NCBI GenBank assembly: GCA_958296345.1
Contig: CATQIJ010000013.1
Location: 434,001-498,000, forward strand
Source of the DNA: an uncultured Rhizobiaceae bacterium
GTDB taxonomy: Bacteria; Pseudomonadota; Alphaproteobacteria; Rhizobiales; Rhizobiaceae
Reading direction: 5' to 3'
DNA length: 64,000 bases
In this document: one piece after another, positions 38,063-47,744 of the stretch
Layout: the number at the start of each line of letters is the position of its first letter
How positions within the stretch are numbered: position 1 is the first letter of the stretch
Translations under genes and position numbers: made by a program
The notes under the pieces: generated by a model
Seen by the model: only the letters and a program-made list of their open reading frames with translations
Told to the model about the DNA's origin: nothing
Databases searched by the model: none

Positions 38063-39457
38063 ATGTCAGAATTCACAGATTATGTCGTGAAAGATATTTC
38101 CCTTGCAGATTTTGGTCGCAAGGAACTTGATATAGCAGAAACCGAAATGCCAGGCCTTATGTCGCTTCGCAAAGAGTTTGGAGCAAGCAAACCCCTTAAG
38201 GGAGCGCGTATTGTTGGCTCTCTTCACATGACAATTCAAACTGCAGTTTTAATCGAAACTCTTGTTGAGCTAGGTGCTGACGTTCGTTGGGCATCTTGTA
38301 ATATCTTCTCAACACAAGATCACGCAGCTTCGGCAATTGCAGCATCAAATATTCCTGTATTTGCAATTAAAGGCCAATCACTAACAGAACATTGGGATTA
38401 TCTTGATAAATCATTCATGTTCCCAGAAGGCGCAAATCTTATTCTTGATGATGGCGGCGATGCAACGCTTTACATCCTTCTAGGTGCCCGTGCAGAAGCT
38501 GGTGAAGATATTCTTGCTGTACCTGGTTCAGAAGAAGAAGAAGCAATTAAAGTACAAATTCACAAACGCATGGAAGAAAGCCCAGGCTGGTTCACAAAAA
38601 CACGTGACGAGATCCAAGGCGTTTCTGAAGAGACAACAACTGGCGTTCACCGTCTATACGAATTGCACAAAAATGGTGAACTACCTTTCCCTGCAATCAA
38701 TGTGAACGATTCTGTTACAAAGTCGAAATTTGATAACAAATATGGCTGTAAAGAATCTCTAGTAGACGGTATCCGCCGTGCAACTGACACAATGATGGCT
38801 GGTAAAACTGCTGTTGTGTGTGGTTACGGCGATGTGGGTAAGGGCTCTGCTGCTTCCCTTCAAGGTGCTGGTGCTCGTGTTAAAGTTACAGAAATTGACC
38901 CAATTTGTGCACTACAAGCTGCAATGGATGGTTTTGAAGTAACAACACTTGAAGATGCAGTAAAAGACGCTGATATTTTTGTTACCACTACTGGCAATAA
39001 AGATATTATCCGCATCGAACACATGCGCGAAATGAAAGACATGGCGATTGTTGGTAACATTGGTCACTTTGATAATGAAATTCAGGTTGCAAACCTTGCA
39101 AACCTAAAAATGACAAATATCAAAGACCAAGTAGACATGTATGAGATGCCATCAGGCAATCGCATGATTTTATTATCTCAAGGTCGTCTACTCAATCTTG
39201 GTAACGCAACAGGTCACCCTTCATTCGTGATGTCAGCTTCGTTTACTAACCAAGTTCTTGCTCAAATCGAGCTTTGGACAAAAGGAGATGAATATAAGAA
39301 TGAAGTTTATATCCTTCCAAAGCACCTTGATGAGAAGGTTGCGCGCCTGCACCTTGAGAAGATTGGTGTTAAATTGACTGAATTGAGCAAGGAGCAGGCT
39401 GATTACATTGGCGTTGCTACTGAGGGTCCATTTAAGCCAGAACACTACAGATATTAA
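38063..39457 (+). CDS. ahcY: Adenosylhomocysteinase (S-adenosylhomocysteine hydrolase)
   Basis: 464 residues. NAD-dependent enzyme that splits S-adenosylhomocysteine, keeping the methyl cycle running. Conserved pieces: [65 protein letters not shown] (catalytic Lys/Asp region), and the NAD-binding [16 protein letters not shown]. The C-terminus PFKPEHYRY is the family's typical end. GAAGGAAAT is the ribosome site. A strong terminator follows, separating it from divL. Confidence 0.98.
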   Translation: MSEFTDYVVKDISLADFGRKELDIAETEMPGLMSLRKEFGASKPLKGARIVGSLHMTIQTAVLIETLVELGADVRWASCNIFSTQDHAASAIAASNIPVFAIKGQSLTEHWDYLDKSFMFPEGANLILDDGGDATLYILLGARAEAGEDILAVPGSEEEEAIKVQIHKRMEESPGWFTKTRDEIQGVSEETTTGVHRLYELHKNGELPFPAINVNDSVTKSKFDNKYGCKESLVDGIRRATDTMMAGKTAVVCGYGDVGKGSAASLQGAGARVKVTEIDPICALQAAMDGFEVTTLEDAVKDADIFVTTTGNKDIIRIEHMREMKDMAIVGNIGHFDNEIQVANLANLKMTNIKDQVDMYEMPSGNRMILLSQGRLLNLGNATGHPSFVMSASFTNQVLAQIELWTKGDEYKNEVYILPKHLDEKVARLHLEKIGVKLTELSKEQADYIGVATEGPFKPEHYRY

Positions 39458-39487
39458 TTCTATACTAATTACCCACAAGATATAGTA

Positions 39488-39522
39488 GTCGTCGCATTGA
39501 CAAATGCGGCGACATTTTTTTT
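39488..39522 (+). terminator. Strong rho-independent terminator after ahcY
   Basis: GTCGTCGCATT (39488-39498) pairs with AATGCGGCGAC (39503-39513), 11 bp with one G-U and a four-base loop, followed by A and eight T (39515-39522). It is the best terminator of the window. Confidence 0.92.
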
Positions 39523-39657
39523 GCAAAAAGGGTTCACGGCGAATCACGAATTGTATAAAGTGTTAAGAATCAAAAACTTCTACGAATCAGTTGATTTGAA
39601 AAAGGAAGTGTAAAAGCAGGGCAGTCTGGGGAACCGAGCGGCGAGAGGACCGGGGAC

Positions 39658-42228
39658 ATGCCGGGGTTAATAAAACCTGATAATAACGTAAGGCTAAAAC
39701 CTTTTGCGCGATGTAGCATAGCTGCGCGCGTTAAAAACATAGGGCTGAAAGCAAGCATTGCACTTGCCAGTTTACCTATGGCTTACAGTCATGCAATTGC
39801 ACAAGAAGTTGAAGTATTAAACCTCAAAGAACGTCTGCTTGAATCTTTTCATTCGACAGAGATTTTAATGCTAGCTGTTTTTGGCGGCGCAATGAGCTTC
39901 GCACTTATGTCTGCCTCATGGTTGATACGAGAACGCACTAGAATTACGGCTGAAAACTCACACCTAAAAGTTAGCCTTTCAAATTTACGCGCAAATAATG
40001 ATCGCAACGAAGCATTGGTTAGTGTTGCTGATCAATGCATCGTTGTTTGGAACGGTACAGATGAGATGCCAAAGCTACTTGGTAAGCTTTCATCTTCTGC
40101 TGGTGCCCCTGAAGATAGCGAAAAATTCTTAGCCTTTGGAAACTGGCTTTCTAGTGAAGCCTCTGATGTTTTTGAACCTAAACTACGTCAGTTACGAGCT
40201 GAGGCAACGCCATTTGATGCAAATTTGAAAACAAAAAATGGCAGCATTCTTGAGGTTCAGGGCCGCGTATCTGGTGCATATGCTTTTGTTCGTATTCGAG
40301 AGCTTGGCGCTGAGCGCGAAGAATATGCAAGAATAAAAAATGAACATGAAGAGCTAATTGGACAATTTAGAACCATAGAGAAATTGTTTGAAAAACTCCC
40401 AATGCCTATTTGGCTGCGTAATACTGCTGGAAAATTATCCTGGATAAACAAAGCCTACTCAGATGCCTTAGAACTATCAGAGCCTTCACTGGCGATAGGC
40501 ACAGATTGGAATTTGTTTGATCAAGAGCAGCGTGAAAAAATTAACACAACCCAAGAAAAGCAAGATTTATACCAAGGTATTCTGCCAGCAATTGTTGCTG
40601 GAGACCGTAAAAAACTTGAAGTTTTTTCAATCAAAGGCGAAGCAGGATTTGCTGGAATCGCTTTAGATAAAAGTGATGTAGATGATATTCGCCGCACTCT
40701 TAAAGAGACAAATGACGGCCATTCGCGAATGCTGGATCAGTTGGCTACCGCTGTTGCCATATTTGATAAGTCGCAAAAACTTGTTTTTCACAACAGCGGC
40801 TTTCAAAAATTATGGAAACTTGATGAAGGTTTCTTAGAGTCAAAACCATCCAATGCAGAACTATTAGACACTATGCGCGAAGGTAAGCTTTTGCCAGATC
40901 ATCCTGACTGGCGCAAATGGCGTGATGAGCAATTGGGTGTTTATCAAGCAATAGAACCCAAAGAAGAATGGTGGCATCTATTGGATGGGCAGACAATTCG
41001 AGTGGTAATGACCCCCCGAAACCAAGGTGGCTCAACTTGGATTTTTGAAAATGTTACCGAGCGCCTAGCGCTAGAAAGTAACTATAATTCCCTTATGCAG
41101 GTACAAGGTGAAACACTAGATCACCTTAATGAAGCTGTCGCTGTGTTTGGTTCAAATGGCAAATTACGCCTCTTCAATCCTGCCTTGGAGGCTTTGTGGA
41201 ATATGTCAGGGCTTGAAGTTGATGAAGGGCTTCATATTGTCAAAATCATTGAAGCATGGACTGATACGATTTCAAATCCTGATGACCTGCAAAAGATCCT
41301 AGGCAAGGTAACGGGTCTTGATGACGAGCGCTCAGAGGCAAATGGTAGACTTGAACTTCGCACTGGTTCGAGTTTTGAATATACATTGGTACCATTACCA
41401 GATGGCCAGACGATGCTGACGCTTGCAGATATCACTGCAAATGTGAACTTCGAAAAAGCACTTAATGAACGTGCCGAAGCTTTGGAAGCTTCTGATTTGT
41501 TAAAGAGCAAATTCATTCAACACGTATCTTATGAACTACGTGCGCCCCTTACCAATATTGCTGGCTTTGGCGAAATGCTTGCTACGCCTGAAATTGGCAA
41601 AATGAACGATAAACAGGTTGAATATTTATCGCATATCAACAGCTCTGCAGATGAATTGCGCGCTATGGTTGATGATATTTTAGACTTAGCATCAATTGAT
41701 GCTGGCTCAATGACATTAGAACTTGATGAAATAAATCTGCAAACCACGATTGAATGTATATTCTCCACTTTTGACCCAGTATTCGAGCAAAAAGGCCTGA
41801 AGAAGAGTATGAAAGTTTCTCAAGAAAGCACGTCGATTATTGCTGACCACTCTCGAATAACCCAAGTTCTTAGTAATCTTATTTCAAATGCTACTAACTT
41901 CTCTCCTGATGGTGGGACGATCTCAGTTATTGCGGAATCAAATGATGAATGCCATGAGATTAGAGTTATTGACCAAGGCCCTGGAGTTGCTGAAGATCAA
42001 CGCGAGACAATCTTTGATAGATTTGAAACGCAGCCTCATGATGGGGCAAGAAAAGGAACTGGCCTAGGCCTTTCAATAGTTCGTAGCTTTATTGAAATGC
42101 ATGGTGGGACGGTCAGAGTAGAAGATGCAGATCCAAATGGCTCCTGTTTTATTTGCCGCCTCCCAATTAAGCCTGAGGTAAAACAAGTTCCTTATAATAC
42201 TGACACTGCAATTACAGCTGCAGCTTAA
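39658..42228 (+). CDS. divL: DivL-type tyrosine pseudo-histidine kinase (cell-cycle regulator)
   Basis: 856 residues. The N-terminus has a signal-like stretch and a membrane helix (LMLAVFGGAMSFALM), followed by several PAS-like modules (about 100-590). The dimerisation helix reads FIQHVSYELRAPLTN: Tyr625 stands where histidine kinases have the phosphorylated His (SHELRTPL). This substitution is the mark of DivL, which in Caulobacter binds DivK and modulates the CckA kinase and so CtrA. The ATP-binding domain is intact: LSNLISNATNFSP, DQGPGVAED, FDRFETQ, GTGLGLSIVRSF. It lies between ahcY and tsaE/amgK as a histidine-kinase gene does in rhizobia. The 5' leader (39617-39657) is unusually GC-rich. 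Confidence 0.88.
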   Translation: MPGLIKPDNNVRLKPFARCSIAARVKNIGLKASIALASLPMAYSHAIAQEVEVLNLKERLLESFHSTEILMLAVFGGAMSFALMSASWLIRERTRITAENSHLKVSLSNLRANNDRNEALVSVADQCIVVWNGTDEMPKLLGKLSSSAGAPEDSEKFLAFGNWLSSEASDVFEPKLRQLRAEATPFDANLKTKNGSILEVQGRVSGAYAFVRIRELGAEREEYARIKNEHEELIGQFRTIEKLFEKLPMPIWLRNTAGKLSWINKAYSDALELSEPSLAIGTDWNLFDQEQREKINTTQEKQDLYQGILPAIVAGDRKKLEVFSIKGEAGFAGIALDKSDVDDIRRTLKETNDGHSRMLDQLATAVAIFDKSQKLVFHNSGFQKLWKLDEGFLESKPSNAELLDTMREGKLLPDHPDWRKWRDEQLGVYQAIEPKEEWWHLLDGQTIRVVMTPRNQGGSTWIFENVTERLALESNYNSLMQVQGETLDHLNEAVAVFGSNGKLRLFNPALEALWNMSGLEVDEGLHIVKIIEAWTDTISNPDDLQKILGKVTGLDDERSEANGRLELRTGSSFEYTLVPLPDGQTMLTLADITANVNFEKALNERAEALEASDLLKSKFIQHVSYELRAPLTNIAGFGEMLATPEIGKMNDKQVEYLSHINSSADELRAMVDDILDLASIDAGSMTLELDEINLQTTIECIFSTFDPVFEQKGLKKSMKVSQESTSIIADHSRITQVLSNLISNATNFSPDGGTISVIAESNDECHEIRVIDQGPGVAEDQRETIFDRFETQPHDGARKGTGLGLSIVRSFIEMHGGTVRVEDADPNGSCFICRLPIKPEVKQVPYNTDTAITAAA

Positions 42229-42232
42229 TTTT

Positions 42233-43726
42233 ATGGAAACATTGCTAATCAAAACAACCAGCGAAGAAGAAACTACGCAGCTGGGTAAAGATGTTGCAAT
42301 GGTTTTAAAGGCAGGCGATTTTCTCTGTCTTTCTGGGAGTCTTGGTTTAGGCAAAAGCGTTTTAGCGCGCGGTATTATTCGACAATTAGCCAATGATGAT
42401 AATTTTGAAGTACCAAGTCCAACTTATACGCTTTGTCAGACCTATGAAACTTCACCGCCCATTGCGCACTACGATTTATATCGTATTTCTGGCATGGATG
42501 AGCTTGAAGAACTTGGCTGGGAAAATGCGCTAGAAATTGGTTGTTCTATCATGGAATGGCCAGAGCAATGTTTTGATGAAACCCCACCGACAGCAGTTCA
42601 CATTCAGTTTTCAGAAGAGAATGATACAATTCGTCATGTAGCATTTTCTGGTAACTCATCTTTGATAAACCGCATTAAGCGTAGTTTGCTAATCAGAGAG
42701 TTTCTAGAGAACTCTTCCTTTAAAAATACAATACGCAGTCCATTAATGGGAGACGCCTCTGCACGAAGCTATGAGTTAATTCAAAGCGGAAGTGAAGAGC
42801 TACTTTTAATGAATGCGCCTGCATTAACTGATGGGCCACCGATTAAAGACGGCAAGCCTTATAGTAAAATTGCCCATCTAGCAGAAAATGTGACGGCCTT
42901 TGTTGCTATTGATGAGTTGATACGGTCAAAGCAATTTTGCGCGCCAGAAATTAAAGCTCAAGATTTGCAAAATGGTATCTTGCTTATCGAGCATTTTGGT
43001 AATGGCAGCATTATTGATGAAACAAGAACACCCATTGCAGAGCGCTATATGGCAGCAGTCGAGTTTCTCGCTAGCTTTCATGAGTGTCGTTTTGAACCCA
43101 ATATCAACCTTAACTCAGGCGAACCTTATACAATTCCTTCTTATGATGAAAAAGCTATTCTCATTGAAGTTGATCTTTTATTACAGTGGTATGCGCCATC
43201 TCAATCAAGCACAGAAATAAATACTACCGATGCAAAGTCATTTGAAAATATTTGGAGCAATTACGCGCAACTCGTTCAGACACATGAGCAAACGCTTGTG
43301 ATGCGTGATTATCATTCTCCAAATATTTTATGGAGAGCAAATGAGACTGGAACAGACCGAATAGGTGTTATTGATTTTCAAGATGCTGTTATTGGCCCTG
43401 CGGCATACGATGTTGCTTCCCTTGCTCAAGATGCGCGTGTGGATGTAAGCGGCGAGTTAGAAACGCAACTATTAGATCATTATATCAAACTTAGAAAACT
43501 CAAAGACTCTTCGTTTGATGAAGAAGGTTTTCGTATAAGTTATGCAATCATGGCAGCGCAGAGAGCAACAAAAATACTTGGTATATTCATTCGCTTAAAT
43601 GAACGAGATGGAAAACCAGCTTATTTAAAGCACCTACCGCGTATCCAAGAATATTTGCAACGCAGCCTGAAACATCCAGCATTAAGTGAATATAAAAACT
43701 GGCTCGATACCGTAATAAAACTGTAA
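42233..43726 (+). CDS. Fusion of TsaE (tRNA t6A ATPase) and an AmgK-like sugar kinase
   Basis: 497 residues. Residues 1-150 are TsaE, the P-loop ATPase of t6A37 tRNA modification: GSLGLGKSVLARGII (Walker A), VPSPTYTLCQTY, IAHYDLYRISGMDELEELGWEN part, MEWPEQ. Residues 165-495 are an aminoglycoside-phosphotransferase-fold kinase: SPLMGDASARSYELI, LVMRDYHSPNILWR (catalytic loop, H-D swapped order as in AmgK-type), GVIDFQDAVIGPAAYDVASL (metal-binding DFQD). AmgK phosphorylates MurNAc/GlcNAc at C1 in wall recycling, and the next gene encodes MurU, the enzyme that follows it. It starts four bases after the divL stop. Confidence 0.88.
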   Translation: METLLIKTTSEEETTQLGKDVAMVLKAGDFLCLSGSLGLGKSVLARGIIRQLANDDNFEVPSPTYTLCQTYETSPPIAHYDLYRISGMDELEELGWENALEIGCSIMEWPEQCFDETPPTAVHIQFSEENDTIRHVAFSGNSSLINRIKRSLLIREFLENSSFKNTIRSPLMGDASARSYELIQSGSEELLLMNAPALTDGPPIKDGKPYSKIAHLAENVTAFVAIDELIRSKQFCAPEIKAQDLQNGILLIEHFGNGSIIDETRTPIAERYMAAVEFLASFHECRFEPNINLNSGEPYTIPSYDEKAILIEVDLLLQWYAPSQSSTEINTTDAKSFENIWSNYAQLVQTHEQTLVMRDYHSPNILWRANETGTDRIGVIDFQDAVIGPAAYDVASLAQDARVDVSGELETQLLDHYIKLRKLKDSSFDEEGFRISYAIMAAQRATKILGIFIRLNERDGKPAYLKHLPRIQEYLQRSLKHPALSEYKNWLDTVIKL

Positions 43727-43801
43727 CAAGCAAACAGGATTAAGTGGCGTATAAAAAAGTTGAGAAGCTGTAAAACAACGATGACCGGCACAGGAGCAAA
43801 A

Positions 43802-44557
43802 ATGCAAAAGACGAATACAGCCTCGGAAAAAATGAGTCCCTCTGGCCCAAAAAAAGCCATGGTGCTTGCAGCAGGTCTTGGCACAAGAATGCGTCCGATT
43901 ACAGATAAAATTCCAAAGCCCCTTGTAGAAGTTAATGGCAAGACATTACTCGACCATGGACTAGATGCTTTAGTACAGGCTGATGTTGAAGAAGTCATCG
44001 TCAATGTCCATTACCACGCAGATCAAATAGAAAACCATCTTTCAAAACGGAATAATCTAAAAATCATTATTTCAAATGAACGTGATCAATTGCTTGATTC
44101 TGGAGGTGGAATTGCAAACGCATTACCTCATTTAGGTGCTGACCCATTTTATCTGATTAATGCGGATTCTTTTTGGGTAGAGGGATATCGACCAAACTTA
44201 GTTCGAATGGCCGACGTTTGGAACCATGCGGAAATGGATATAATGCTACTATTAGCTGGAATGGCAAATGCAGTTGGATTTGGGTCTAAAGGTGACTTTA
44301 GCATGGATACAGATGGTAGACTCAAACGTCGTGGAGAAAAGAAAATTGCGCCTTTTGCTTATGCGGGCGCTGCAATCATAAATCCAACTGTTTTTAAGAA
44401 TGCGCCAAATGGTGCTTTTTCACTCAACAAACAATTTGATGCAGCCCTTGAACAAGAGCGGCTGTTTGGGTTACGTCTTGAAGGTCTTTGGTTACATGTT
44501 GGAACGCCAGAAGCTATACACGAAGCAGAAGACGCAATAGCAAGAAGTGCTGCTTAA
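43802..44557 (+). CDS. murU: Nucleotidyltransferase, probable MurNAc-1-P uridylyltransferase MurU
   Basis: About 251 residues from the ATG at 43802, chosen because AGGAGC lies directly upstream; the frame is open 14 codons further. The nucleotidyltransferase core shows KKAMVLAAGLGTRMRPITDKIPKPLVEVNGKTLLDH (as VLAAGLGTRMRP and KPLVEVNG), then LLDSGGGIANALPHLG and INADSFWVEG. MurU makes UDP-MurNAc from MurNAc-1-phosphate, bypassing de novo MurA and fosfomycin. The AmgK domain just upstream is its partner, which favours MurU over a mannose-1-P guanylyltransferase. Confidence 0.87.
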   Translation: MQKTNTASEKMSPSGPKKAMVLAAGLGTRMRPITDKIPKPLVEVNGKTLLDHGLDALVQADVEEVIVNVHYHADQIENHLSKRNNLKIIISNERDQLLDSGGGIANALPHLGADPFYLINADSFWVEGYRPNLVRMADVWNHAEMDIMLLLAGMANAVGFGSKGDFSMDTDGRLKRRGEKKIAPFAYAGAAIINPTVFKNAPNGAFSLNKQFDAALEQERLFGLRLEGLWLHVGTPEAIHEAEDAIARSAA

Positions 44558-44588
44558 TAAATTATAAGCATAAGGCACTTTATTCGGA

Positions 44589-47500
44589 GTGCCAAAGATT
44601 TCTGATATAGTAAAAACCAGCAAGCCTTTTTTATCGAATATATATTCGATACCCGCAGAATGTGACTTTCTGCAAGTGTTGGTAAATAATCTGCTCGACG
44701 GGTCTTTGATTAAAGGTTTCTCACCTAGAGAAAATCCATTACTACTTTCTTCTGCAACTATCTTTGTTCCAAATAGACGCGCTGCAAGAGCGTTATCAAC
44801 TGCATTTATGAGTGTTTATGACGAAGAAGCGCTTTTGCTTCCTAGTATCAAAACGCTTGGTGATGTGGGTGATGAAGATTTTGGCATTTCACCAGACGCC
44901 AGCCACTTTGGACAACCGGGCGAAGAAATTAAACCTTTAGAACGCACTCTCCAACTTGCAAATTTGATTCAAGTTTGGGTTGATGCGATGGAGGCAGAGA
45001 CCAGGCGCATTTATCAAGATGAAGATATTATCATTCCATCTTCCCGTGCTGACGCAATTCTACTCGCCCAAGATTTAAGTATTTTGCTAAGTCAAATTAC
45101 GCAGGAAGAAATCAAGTGGTCAGCTGTTCAAAATATTGTTCCAGATAATCACGCTGAATGGTGGAAGCTTACAACAACCTTTCTTAAAATTATCATGGAG
45201 ACATGGCCAGAACATTTACGTGACAGAGATTTATTAGACCCTGCTGAACGAGCAGCAGAACTTTTAAAATTACGAACAGATTTTTATTTATCGGCAAAAA
45301 ACAAAGGCCCTGTCATTGTAGCAGGCTCAACAGGTTCTGTTGCTTCTACAAGACGCTTACTTAGTGCGGTAGCAGGTCTTAAAGATGGCGCGGTTGTTTT
45401 GCCCGGGCTTGATAAATCAATTCCTGATAATGAGTGGTCAGCGCTAAAAGATAGTAAAATTGACAATCAAGCGACGTTAGAAACTCATCCACAGTTTGGT
45501 CTAGCACAACTGCTTGATGGTTTAGGCATCGATCGTGAAAATGTTGCAGAACTTGGAGAAACCTCGCAAGAGGGAAATTACTGCCAAACATTAATGGGGC
45601 TAGCTTTTGCACCATCTAGTTTTACTTCTAATTGGATATCACAAAGTTCTAAATTAGATGAGCAAAAAACCAAGAATGCACTTTCAAAAATTTCATTAAT
45701 CGAAGCAGCAAATGAACGACAGGAAGCTTCGGCAATCGCTATAGCTATGCGTGAAATTTTAACGGACAAAGAAAAGACTGCGGCGCTTATTACACCCGAC
45801 CGAAACCTTGCAAGGCGCGTCTCTGTTGAGTTACAGCGCTATAATATTATTGTTGATGATACGGGTGGATCGCCCCTTAAAAATTCTGAAGCAGCCCTCT
45901 TCTTGCGACAGATTTCTCAAATTTGCTTTTCACCATTTCAAAACTCAAGCTTAGCAGCGCTACTCAAACATCCTTTGTGCTTATTAGGGTATTCAAGTTT
46001 AGACGCGGAAAAACTATCTCGAACCTTTGAGCTTGTTGCTTTAAGAGGCGTTATTAACAAGCCAATCCCAGGTGAGTTTGAAGGTTTTATCAAAAATCGC
46101 CAATCACAATTGGATGATGCTAAATATGTCTCAACGCAAGTTAAACGACTTACAGAAGAAGATTGGCTAGCGCTTATTGATTATGGCTCGCGTCTTGATG
46201 AAATTTTTCAGCCGTTAATGAGTTTAGCAAAACTACAAAATGAAACCCCACTACAAAACCTCTTCTTAAAAATTGCAAATGCAGCAGAGGCTTTTTCAAC
46301 AAACCACAAAGGCACATCACAAATTTTAAATGGTGAGGGTGCTAAAGAACTAAAGCGCCTGTTTGAAGACGTGCTTGCAATGGATGAGATGCTTTTTGCT
46401 GTGGATGCACATGATTTTCCGTCTGTCTTTGATGCAATTTTGAAGAGCAGCACCACTCGGCCACGCGGTAACACTCACCCAAGGCTTCATATTTACGGCC
46501 CGTTAGAGGTACGTTTGCTTGAACATGACCGTGTTATTCTTGCTGGGTTAAACGAAGGAACTTGGCCTCAGACAACACGCAATGACGCATTTTTAAATCG
46601 CTTGATGCGGCAAGAACTTGGCATGTCTTCTCCAGAACGAAGAACAGGTCTTGCAGCTCATGACTTTCAACAATTGATGGGTAAAAAAGAAGTTTTTCTC
46701 TCACGTTCATCCCGTGTTGATAAAGCTCCGACGGTTGCTTCACGCTGGATACAACGTCTATCAGCTCTAATTGGCAAAACTCAAACAAAAGCTTTGCAAG
46801 AACGAGGTAATCGTTATCTTCAATACGCAGAAATTTTAGATAATAGTAAAACTGAGAGTAGGAGAGCTGAGCGTCCTAATCCAACCCCTCCTATTTCATC
46901 ACGCCCAACGTCGCTTGCAGTCACGGATATTGAGACTTGGATACGCGACCCTTATGCGCTTTATGCAAAACGTATCTTGAAGCTAAACCCCCTTGAACCG
47001 CTAGAGCGTGATCCAGACCCGATGTTAAAAGGCACTCTTTATCACGCCATCATGCAGGATTATGTTGAGGCAATTGATGTTAATCAACCGCGATCAGAAC
47101 GACTAGAATATTTAAAAACCTTATCAAATGAACATATTGAAGATCAAAACCTTCCAACTGACATTTCTAACATTTGGCAACTAAGATTCCATGAAGTCGC
47201 AGAAGCTTATATTGATTGGGAAGATAAATATCATCTCAAGCAAAAAATATCCGAAACACTTTGCGAAATTGAAGGCTCAATAAAATTAGCAAGTAATAGT
47301 TTTCATTTGCGAGCTCGTGCAGACCGTATAGATTTTGCGGATGATGGTTCGCTTCATATTATTGATTATAAAACTGGTTTAGGGCCATCTATCAAACAGG
47401 CGCAAACGTTATCTCCGCAGCTCGCACTTGAAGGCTTGATTGCAAGACAGGCTGGTTTTAATAAAGATAGTTCAGCTGGAATTACAAACCTTACCTATAT

Positions 47501-47744
47501 GCGGTTGCGAAGAAGCGTTGAGTTTAAAGCTCAATCAATTGCCAACAAAGACCACACTCTTGATGATATAATTAATAACGCAGAAGCTGAACTTTTGAAA
47601 CTTATCAAAGGCTATCAATTTTTAGAGCAAGGTTATCTTTCAAGACGCGCGCCTTTTAAAGATGGCGATATATCAGGCGACTATGACCATCTAGCCAGAA
47701 CTAGAGAATGGTCATTTGGTGAAGACGAAGGAAATGCCTCATGA
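44589..47744 (+). CDS. addB: Double-strand break repair protein AddB (alphaproteobacterial type)
   Basis: 1051 residues. Large subunit of the AddAB helicase-nuclease that processes double-strand ends for RecA. The N-terminus carries helicase-like motifs with a degenerate Walker region (SSATIFVPNRRAARALSTAF part). The C-terminal nuclease has LKGTLYHAIMQDYVEA, LRARADRIDFADDGSLHIIDYKTGLGPS (catalytic D...D-Y-K). It reads from a GTG at 44589. Its stop overlaps the addA start by four bases (ATGA), coupling the two subunits. Confidence 0.92.
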   Translation: MPKISDIVKTSKPFLSNIYSIPAECDFLQVLVNNLLDGSLIKGFSPRENPLLLSSATIFVPNRRAARALSTAFMSVYDEEALLLPSIKTLGDVGDEDFGISPDASHFGQPGEEIKPLERTLQLANLIQVWVDAMEAETRRIYQDEDIIIPSSRADAILLAQDLSILLSQITQEEIKWSAVQNIVPDNHAEWWKLTTTFLKIIMETWPEHLRDRDLLDPAERAAELLKLRTDFYLSAKNKGPVIVAGSTGSVASTRRLLSAVAGLKDGAVVLPGLDKSIPDNEWSALKDSKIDNQATLETHPQFGLAQLLDGLGIDRENVAELGETSQEGNYCQTLMGLAFAPSSFTSNWISQSSKLDEQKTKNALSKISLIEAANERQEASAIAIAMREILTDKEKTAALITPDRNLARRVSVELQRYNIIVDDTGGSPLKNSEAALFLRQISQICFSPFQNSSLAALLKHPLCLLGYSSLDAEKLSRTFELVALRGVINKPIPGEFEGFIKNRQSQLDDAKYVSTQVKRLTEEDWLALIDYGSRLDEIFQPLMSLAKLQNETPLQNLFLKIANAAEAFSTNHKGTSQILNGEGAKELKRLFEDVLAMDEMLFAVDAHDFPSVFDAILKSSTTRPRGNTHPRLHIYGPLEVRLLEHDRVILAGLNEGTWPQTTRNDAFLNRLMRQELGMSSPERRTGLAAHDFQQLMGKKEVFLSRSSRVDKAPTVASRWIQRLSALIGKTQTKALQERGNRYLQYAEILDNSKTESRRAERPNPTPPISSRPTSLAVTDIETWIRDPYALYAKRILKLNPLEPLERDPDPMLKGTLYHAIMQDYVEAIDVNQPRSERLEYLKTLSNEHIEDQNLPTDISNIWQLRFHEVAEAYIDWEDKYHLKQKISETLCEIEGSIKLASNSFHLRARADRIDFADDGSLHIIDYKTGLGPSIKQAQTLSPQLALEGLIARQAGFNKDSSAGITNLTYMRLRRSVEFKAQSIANKDHTLDDIINNAEAELLKLIKGYQFLEQGYLSRRAPFKDGDISGDYDHLARTREWSFGEDEGNAS

